Positions 6,268-9,870 of a stretch of DNA of 9,870 bases are shown piece by piece (position 1 is the stretch's first letter; the number at the start of each line of letters is the position of its first letter). Both the position numbers and the translations under genes were made by a program. The notes under the pieces were generated by a model. That model saw only the letters and a list, made by a program, of their open reading frames with translations. It had not been told where the DNA came from and searched no databases. The stretch is from Neorhizobium sp. UBA7851. GTDB taxonomy: Bacteria > Pseudomonadota > Alphaproteobacteria > Rhizobiales > Rhizobiaceae. Where the stretch lies: NCBI GenBank assembly GCA_002500765.1, contig DLSX01000232.1, forward strand, positions 615 to 10,484, in the 5' to 3' direction.

Positions 6268-7443
6268 TCAGAAAAATGCCTGCAGGCCGGTCTGCGCGCG
6301 GCCGAGGATGAGCGCGTGCACGTCGTGGGTGCCTTCGTAGGTGTTGACCGTTTCGAGGTTCTGCGAATGGCGCATGACGTGGTATTCGACCTGGATACCG
6401 TTGCCGCCATGCATGTCGCGGGCCTGGCGGGCGATATCCAGCGCCTTGCCGCAATTGTTGCGCTTGACGATGGAGATCATTTCCGGCGCCATGCGGTGCT
6501 GGTCCATCAGCTGGCCGACGCGCAGCGAGCCCTGAAGGCCAAGCGCGATCTCGGTCTGCATGTCGGCGAGCTTCTTCTGGTAAAGCTGCATGCCGGCCAG
6601 CGGCTTGCCGAACTGTTTTCGGTCCAGGCCATATTGGCGGGCGCGGAACCAGCAGTCCTCCGCGGCGCCCATGACGCCCCAGGAAATGCCGTAGCGGGCG
6701 CGGTTGAGGCAACCGAAGGGGCCTTTTAGGCCTGAGACGTTCGGCAGCAATGCATCTTCGCCGACTTCGACGCTATCCATGACGATCTCGCCGGTGATCG
6801 AGGCGCGCAGCGAAAGCTTGCCGCCGATCTTGGGTGCGGAGAGGCCCTTCATGCCCTTTTCCAGCACGAAGCCGCGGATTTCATTGTTATGGGCTTCCGA
6901 CTTCGCCCAGACGACGAAGACATCGGCGATCGGTGCGTTGGAGATCCACATTTTCGAACCGCGCAGGCGATAACCGCCTTCGATCTTTTCGGCGCGGGTC
7001 TTCATGCCGCCCGGATCGGAGCCGGCATCCGGTTCGGTGAGGCCGAAGCAGCCGATCAGTTCACCGGAAACGAGGCCAGGCAGATACTTCTTTTTCTGCT
7101 CGTCGGAACCGTAGGCAAAGATCGGGTAGATGACCAGCGAGGACTGGACGCTCATCATCGAGCGGTAACCTGAATCGATCCGCTCGATCTCGCGGGCGAC
7201 AAGGCCATAGGCGACATAGGAGGCGTTGGCCGCGCCGTATTCTTCCGGCAGCGTGACGCCGAGAAGACCGGTCTGGCCCATCAGCTTGAAGAGGCCGGCA
7301 TCGGTCTTTTCTTCCAGATAGGCTTCCTCGACCCGCGGCAGCAGCTCGGACTTGGCAAAGGCGGCGGCCGCATCGCGGATCATGCGCTCTTCTTCGGTCA
7401 GCTGATCCTCGATGAGAAAAGGATCGTTCCAGGTAAAGGCCAA
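6268..7443 (-). CDS. gcdH: Glutaryl-CoA dehydrogenase (decarboxylating acyl-CoA dehydrogenase)
   Basis: A 391-residue FAD-dependent acyl-CoA dehydrogenase that converts glutaryl-CoA to crotonyl-CoA plus CO2 in lysine/tryptophan/glutarate breakdown, passing electrons to ETF. Diagnostic features are the C-terminal block TYEGTHDVHALILGRAQTG, with the catalytic Glu of YEGTHD at residue 370, and the SGYRSMMSVQSSLV segment with Arg94-Ser95. From memory, Arg94 and Glu370 are the carboxylate-binding and base residues of mature human GCDH. Also visible are the FAD/acyl-CoA signatures CFGLTEPDAGSDP and KMWISNAP, and RQFG-type region DRKQFGKPLAG. The start is read as TTG at 7443, which has GGAGG 7 nt upstream; a GTG at 7530 would add 29 Ser/Lys/Pro-rich residues without family similarity. 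It is divergent from a LysR regulator and convergent with the acyltransferase. Confidence 0.93.
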   Translation of the reverse strand: MAFTWNDPFLIEDQLTEEERMIRDAAAAFAKSELLPRVEEAYLEEKTDAGLFKLMGQTGLLGVTLPEEYGAANASYVAYGLVAREIERIDSGYRSMMSVQSSLVIYPIFAYGSDEQKKKYLPGLVSGELIGCFGLTEPDAGSDPGGMKTRAEKIEGGYRLRGSKMWISNAPIADVFVVWAKSEAHNNEIRGFVLEKGMKGLSAPKIGGKLSLRASITGEIVMDSVEVGEDALLPNVSGLKGPFGCLNRARYGISWGVMGAAEDCWFRARQYGLDRKQFGKPLAGMQLYQKKLADMQTEIALGLQGSLRVGQLMDQHRMAPEMISIVKRNNCGKALDIARQARDMHGGNGIQVEYHVMRHSQNLETVNTYEGTHDVHALILGRAQTGLQAFF

Positions 7444-7620
7444 GCGGGGTCCTCCGGGTTTCGTTGCGTGGTTCTTCGCCGAAGATATCTTCGATGAAGT
7501 TTTGATGGGGGCGGGTGCCGCCAATTCCACGCCATCACTGTTGCTGATCCGATTATCGCTGTGCGGTCGTTTGCCGCAAGGTCCGTTTACTCAATTCGTC
7601 ATGACGGATAGTAATAGGCC
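7444..7620. promoter_or_regulatory. Divergent promoter region of gcdH and the LysR gene, with palindromes
   Basis: The 177-bp gap carries both promoters. Two perfect palindromes stand out: CGAAGATATCTTCG (7480-7493), 37 bp upstream of the gcdH TTG, and CGTCATGACG (7597-7606), 14 bp before the LysR ATG. LysR proteins usually bind T-N11-A sites in such divergent gaps; many matches to that loose pattern exist and I cannot choose one. The AT-richer stretch 7540-7560 (TTGCTGATCCGATTATCG) is a candidate region. LysR ribosome binding site is weak (AGG close to the ATG). Confidence 0.5.
7451..7455 (-). promoter_or_regulatory. Ribosome binding site supporting a TTG start
   Basis: GGAGG on the minus strand, 7 nt before TTG 7443-7441. 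No ATG exists in this frame between the upstream GTG at 7530 and residue 21 of the protein, so the strong site in front of TTG decides the start. Confidence 0.75.
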
Positions 7621-8553
7621 ATGACAAACCTTTCGCGAAAACTCCTGCCTTCCACTTCCGCACTCGCTGCCTTCGATTCGGTGGCGCGGCTCGGCAGTTT
7701 TTCGCTTGCGGCGGAAGAGCTGTCGCTGACGCAAGGCGCGATAAGCCGACAGGTTTCCGGGCTGGAAGAACAGCTGGGGGTGGTGCTTTTCGATCGGACG
7801 AGCCGTGGTGTCGTGCTGACATCGGCAGGTGGCGACTTTGCGAAGGCGATTGCCGGAGCGCTGTCGCAGATCCGGTCTGCTTCGCTGCATGCCATGACAA
7901 AACGGCATAGCGATCAGCTCAACCTTGCGATCCTGCCGACATTCGGCACACGCTGGCTGATGCCGCGTATTCCGGGATTTGTTGCCCGACATCCGGAGAT
8001 CACGCTGAACTTTGCCACGCGGATCGGGGTGTTCGATTTCGATCGGGACGGCATCGATCTGGCGATCCATGTCGGCCCAAGGGGCGCGAACGGGCCGGAA
8101 TGGCCGGGTGCCGAATCTACCTTTCTGATGGATGAAATGGTGGCTCCGGTCTGCTCGCCGGCTTTTCTTGCCGCTCATCCGGTCAGCCAGGCAGAGGATC
8201 TGTTGCATCTGCCGCTCTTGCATATGGCGTCGCGGCCGGGAGGCTGGAAGCACTGGTTCGAAAGCCTCCGACTGGCCGGTAGTGTCAGTGAGGGCATGCG
8301 CTTCGAGCAGTTCGGCAGCGTGACGCAGGCCTGTATTGCGGGCCTGGGGGTCGGGCTGATGCCGCTTTTCCTGATCGATACGGAACTGGCGACGGGCCAA
8401 TTGGTGGAAGCTTTCCCGCATCAGGTGGTGAGCCCCAGCGCCTATTATGCGGTTGCGCCGCAAGCCAAGGCAGGTTTTCCGCCTGTCGTCGCTTTTCGGG
8501 CGTGGTTGCTGGAAGAGGTGGCGCGCTATCGGCAGGAAATCGTGGCCTGGTAG
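7621..8553 (+). CDS. LysR-family transcriptional regulator, GcvA-like; probable GcdR-type regulator of gcdH
   Basis: A 310-residue LysR regulator of normal length. The winged HTH covers about residues 11-70: ALAAFDSVARLGSFSLAAEELSLTQGAISRQ is split here as ALAAFDSVARLGSF, then SLAAEELSLTQGAISRQV, ending LFDRTSRGVVLT. A linker helix follows and the effector domain runs from about 98 to 300, beginning NLAILPTFGTRWLMPRIPGF, which is typical of the GcvA subgroup. Position and orientation (divergent from glutaryl-CoA dehydrogenase) match the known arrangement in which a LysR protein activates glutarate catabolism in pseudomonads and related bacteria. The effector (glutarate or a related acid) is inferred. 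The gene ends with TAG and has no clear terminator before the LacI promoter. Confidence 0.88.
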   Translation: MTNLSRKLLPSTSALAAFDSVARLGSFSLAAEELSLTQGAISRQVSGLEEQLGVVLFDRTSRGVVLTSAGGDFAKAIAGALSQIRSASLHAMTKRHSDQLNLAILPTFGTRWLMPRIPGFVARHPEITLNFATRIGVFDFDRDGIDLAIHVGPRGANGPEWPGAESTFLMDEMVAPVCSPAFLAAHPVSQAEDLLHLPLLHMASRPGGWKHWFESLRLAGSVSEGMRFEQFGSVTQACIAGLGVGLMPLFLIDTELATGQLVEAFPHQVVSPSAYYAVAPQAKAGFPPVVAFRAWLLEEVARYRQEIVAW

Positions 8554-8593
8554 CACCATCATTTATTTCTCTATATGAAAAGTTGTATTGCAC

Positions 8594-8622
8594 TCGACAT
8601 GAGACCGGTCTGCGCATATATT
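8594..8622 (+). promoter_or_regulatory. Predicted sigma-70-type promoter of the LacI gene
   Basis: TCGACA (8594-8599, one mismatch to TTGACA), a 17-bp spacer, and TATATT (8617-8622, close to TATAAT). The predicted +1 would fall near 8629, inside the palindrome that follows immediately. Confidence 0.6.
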
Positions 8623-8640
8623 TGATTAAACGATTAATCA
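8623..8640. promoter_or_regulatory. LacI-type operator, predicted autoregulatory site
   Basis: Perfect inverted repeat TGATTAA (8623-8629) and TTAATCA (8634-8640) around ACGA, with the central CG expected of LacI-family operators. It touches the -10 box and covers the predicted transcription start, 22 bp before the LacI ATG. Binding there would block RNA polymerase. Family knowledge supports autoregulation; the specific protein-site match is inference. I found no second copy before the nucleoside hydrolase. Confidence 0.6.
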
Positions 8641-8661
8641 CTTTGGAATGCTGCGAAGACG

Positions 8662-9723
8662 ATGAATATCGGCCGGCCGCCAGCGACGATGACAGAGATT
8701 GCCGCCGCCCTAGGGGTGTCTTCGGCAACCGTGTCCAATGCGCTTTCCGGCAAAGGGCGGGTTTCGGCCGAGCTTTCCGCGAAAATCCGCCAGGCGGCCG
8801 AAGAGCTTGGTTATGTGCCGAGCCATGCCGCTCGGGCGCTGAGAACGGGACGGACCGGCGTGATAGGTCTGGTGCTTCCGGATATTTCCAATCCCCTGTT
8901 TCCGCAGATCGCACAGGCAATCGAACAGGCCGCTGCGGCTGCCGGTTATGGTGTCCTGATCGCCGACAGCCGTGGCGAGACGGCGCAGCAGACTGCCGCG
9001 ATCGGTCGACTGATCGAGCGTGGTGTCGACGGCATGATCGTCGTTCCCCGTCGCGGATCGCGGATCGGTGATATCGGGACTCCCGTCGCCATCATCGACA
9101 GCCCGTCGACGCCCGGCAATACCGTTTCCTCCGACCATCGGAACGGTGGAGTGCAGATGGGGCGCCATCTTGCCTCTCTCGGGCATCGGAAGGTGCTGCT
9201 GATTGCCCATAGCCGGGAATCGAACGTGCAGAATGATCGGATCGGCGGCCTGGAGGCCGGTCTCGGCAAGGATATCCGCTGCGAAACCTTGTGGGTCGGG
9301 GACCTGGAAAACTCGCATGGTGCCGGCTGCGCGCTGGGTCTCGCCGCGCGGGTGGCGGATGGTTTCACCGGGTTTGCCGCCGTGTATGATCTTCTGGCTT
9401 TGCGCGCGCTGACCGAACTGCAGCGTGATGGTGTCGATGTTCCGCTTCAGGCCAGTGTCAGCGGCTTCGACGATCTTGTCTGGTCATCGGTCGTGATGCC
9501 TTCGATTACAACGTTGCGGCAGGATCTGGCGACCATTGCGGAATGCGCCGTCGAGGCTCTTGGCGATGCGATTGCAGACAGCCAAACGGCAACGGGTGAT
9601 CCGCTTGTCGCAAGGCAAAATCGGGAAGGTGTGCCGATGATGCTGGTGGCTCGACAATCGACAGGGCCTGCTGCCGGGGCGGTTGTGTCTGCGGTATCGA
9701 ATGCGCGGGAGGATAGTAGGTGA
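8662..9723 (+). CDS. LacI-family transcriptional regulator
   Basis: A 353-residue repressor-type regulator. The N-terminal HTH is at residues 10-30 (TMTEIAAALGVSSATVSNAL), with the hinge helix at about 53-61 (PSHAARALR) and a periplasmic-binding-like effector domain at about 66-335 that begins GVIGLVLPDISNPLFPQIA. The family's GFDD motif is near residues 269-272 (VSGFDD), followed by SITTLRQD. The ATG at 8662 leaves the usual short leader before the HTH; its ribosome binding site is weak (GAAG 3 nt away). A nucleoside hydrolase gene starts 84 bp downstream on the same strand, so the effector is probably a nucleoside, ribose or a derivative; this is inferred from context. A promoter and a perfect LacI-type palindrome precede it. 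The C-terminal 20 residues (Ala/Gly/Ser-rich) look like a disordered tail. Confidence 0.92.
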   Translation: MNIGRPPATMTEIAAALGVSSATVSNALSGKGRVSAELSAKIRQAAEELGYVPSHAARALRTGRTGVIGLVLPDISNPLFPQIAQAIEQAAAAAGYGVLIADSRGETAQQTAAIGRLIERGVDGMIVVPRRGSRIGDIGTPVAIIDSPSTPGNTVSSDHRNGGVQMGRHLASLGHRKVLLIAHSRESNVQNDRIGGLEAGLGKDIRCETLWVGDLENSHGAGCALGLAARVADGFTGFAAVYDLLALRALTELQRDGVDVPLQASVSGFDDLVWSSVVMPSITTLRQDLATIAECAVEALGDAIADSQTATGDPLVARQNREGVPMMLVARQSTGPAAGAVVSAVSNAREDSR

Positions 9724-9770
9724 AAACCCTTATCATCAGCCTTTCGTCCCTTGTGTATATGGAGGCGCTA

Positions 9771-9806
9771 ATGGATCGTCCGGCTGTATTCTTGGAGTGT
9801 GCTTGA
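9771..9806 (+). CDS. Possible 11-residue leader peptide before the nucleoside hydrolase
   Basis: ATG 9771 has GGAGG (9761-9765) at a 5-nt spacing, a better site than any nearby. The frame reads MDRPAVFLECA and stops at TGA 9804-9806, one base before the hydrolase ATG at 9808. Stop and start are close enough for translational coupling. Its product would be too short for a family call. It may instead be a chance frame, or the visible strong site may serve the hydrolase if there is a frame error in this sequence. Confidence 0.35.
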   Translation: MDRPAVFLECA

Positions 9807-9807
9807 A

Positions 9808-9870
9808 ATGGGTGTGTGGATCGATACCGACATGGGGTTCGATGATCTGGCGGCCATCATGGTTGCAGCC
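9808..9870 (+). CDS. Nucleoside hydrolase, N-terminal fragment (cut by window end)
   Basis: Only 21 codons are present: MGVWIDTDMGFDDLAAIMVAA. The DTDxGxDDxxA pattern is the Ca2+/ribose-binding N-terminal signature of inosine-uridine preferring nucleoside hydrolases, which split the N-glycosidic bond of ribonucleosides into base and ribose. The Pro usual in DTDPG is Met here, and Ile is Phe. Start ATG 9808 has GGAG at 9794-9797 (10-nt spacing). It follows the LacI gene by 84 bp on the same strand and probably belongs to the operon that LacI regulates. Substrate class cannot be settled from the fragment. Confidence 0.72.
   Translation, partial: MGVWIDTDMGFDDLAAIMVAA

Noticed and set aside
7591..8562. 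323-codon minus-strand open frame opposite the LysR gene
   Set aside because: Product is His/Arg/Gln-rich and lacks any fold; the plus-strand LysR is clear.
1..9870. CRISPR array, IS ends, phage genes, toxin-antitoxin pair or defence cluster
   Set aside because: No repeated spacers, transposase, integrase or recognisable defence domain; gene content is regulators, catabolic enzymes and a chemoreceptor.

Overview
The window looks like ordinary chromosomal DNA from a member of the Rhizobiaceae (Agrobacterium/Rhizobium type). Three things suggest this: GC-rich coding sequence with clear codon bias, an alphaproteobacterial MCP ending in a CheR-type pentapeptide, and a mix of PuuR-like, GcvA-like and LacI regulators beside small catabolic genes. 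This assignment is inferred from protein families and not from a marker gene. I saw no rRNA, tRNA, CRISPR array, IS element, prophage or integrase.

Layout. (1) 49-2245, minus strand: an XRE-cupin (PuuR-like) regulator followed by a succinate-semialdehyde dehydrogenase-type aldehyde dehydrogenase. They are separated by a 163-bp gap holding an inverted repeat that is a candidate operator. Together they suggest a GABA/polyamine (putrescine) degradation step under a regulator of the kind used for it. (2) 2246-2676: a partly AT-rich region with a nested palindrome and an 11-bp direct repeat. (3) 2677-4602, plus: a two-TM chemoreceptor, closed by a strong intrinsic terminator at 4621-4656. (4) 4657-5013: a T-rich gap with two tiny hydrophobic ORFs, each behind a good ribosome binding site. 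(5) 5014-6192, plus: a CelD-type (Acetyltransf_6/FemAB-like GNAT) acyltransferase. (6) 6268-7443, minus: glutaryl-CoA dehydrogenase, convergent with the acyltransferase and ending in a terminator that overlaps the acyltransferase stop codon. (7) 7621-8553, plus: a GcvA-like LysR regulator divergent from the dehydrogenase, which suggests the GcdR-gcdH arrangement known for glutarate/lysine catabolism. (8) 8662 to the end, plus: a LacI regulator with a recognisable promoter and a perfect operator-like palindrome. It is followed by an 11-codon leader ORF and the first 21 codons of a nucleoside hydrolase, probably the start of a nucleoside/ribose catabolic operon that runs past the window.

Taken together these are three small regulator-plus-enzyme catabolic modules (succinate semialdehyde, glutaryl-CoA, nucleoside), a chemoreceptor and an isolated acyltransferase. 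Several annotated-start questions are settled by ribosome binding sites: ATG 5014 for the acyltransferase, and a TTG at 7443 for the dehydrogenase. I found no convincing new multi-gene system. The most open items are the small ORFs at 4778-4982, the leader ORF at 9771-9806 and the unexplained palindromes.
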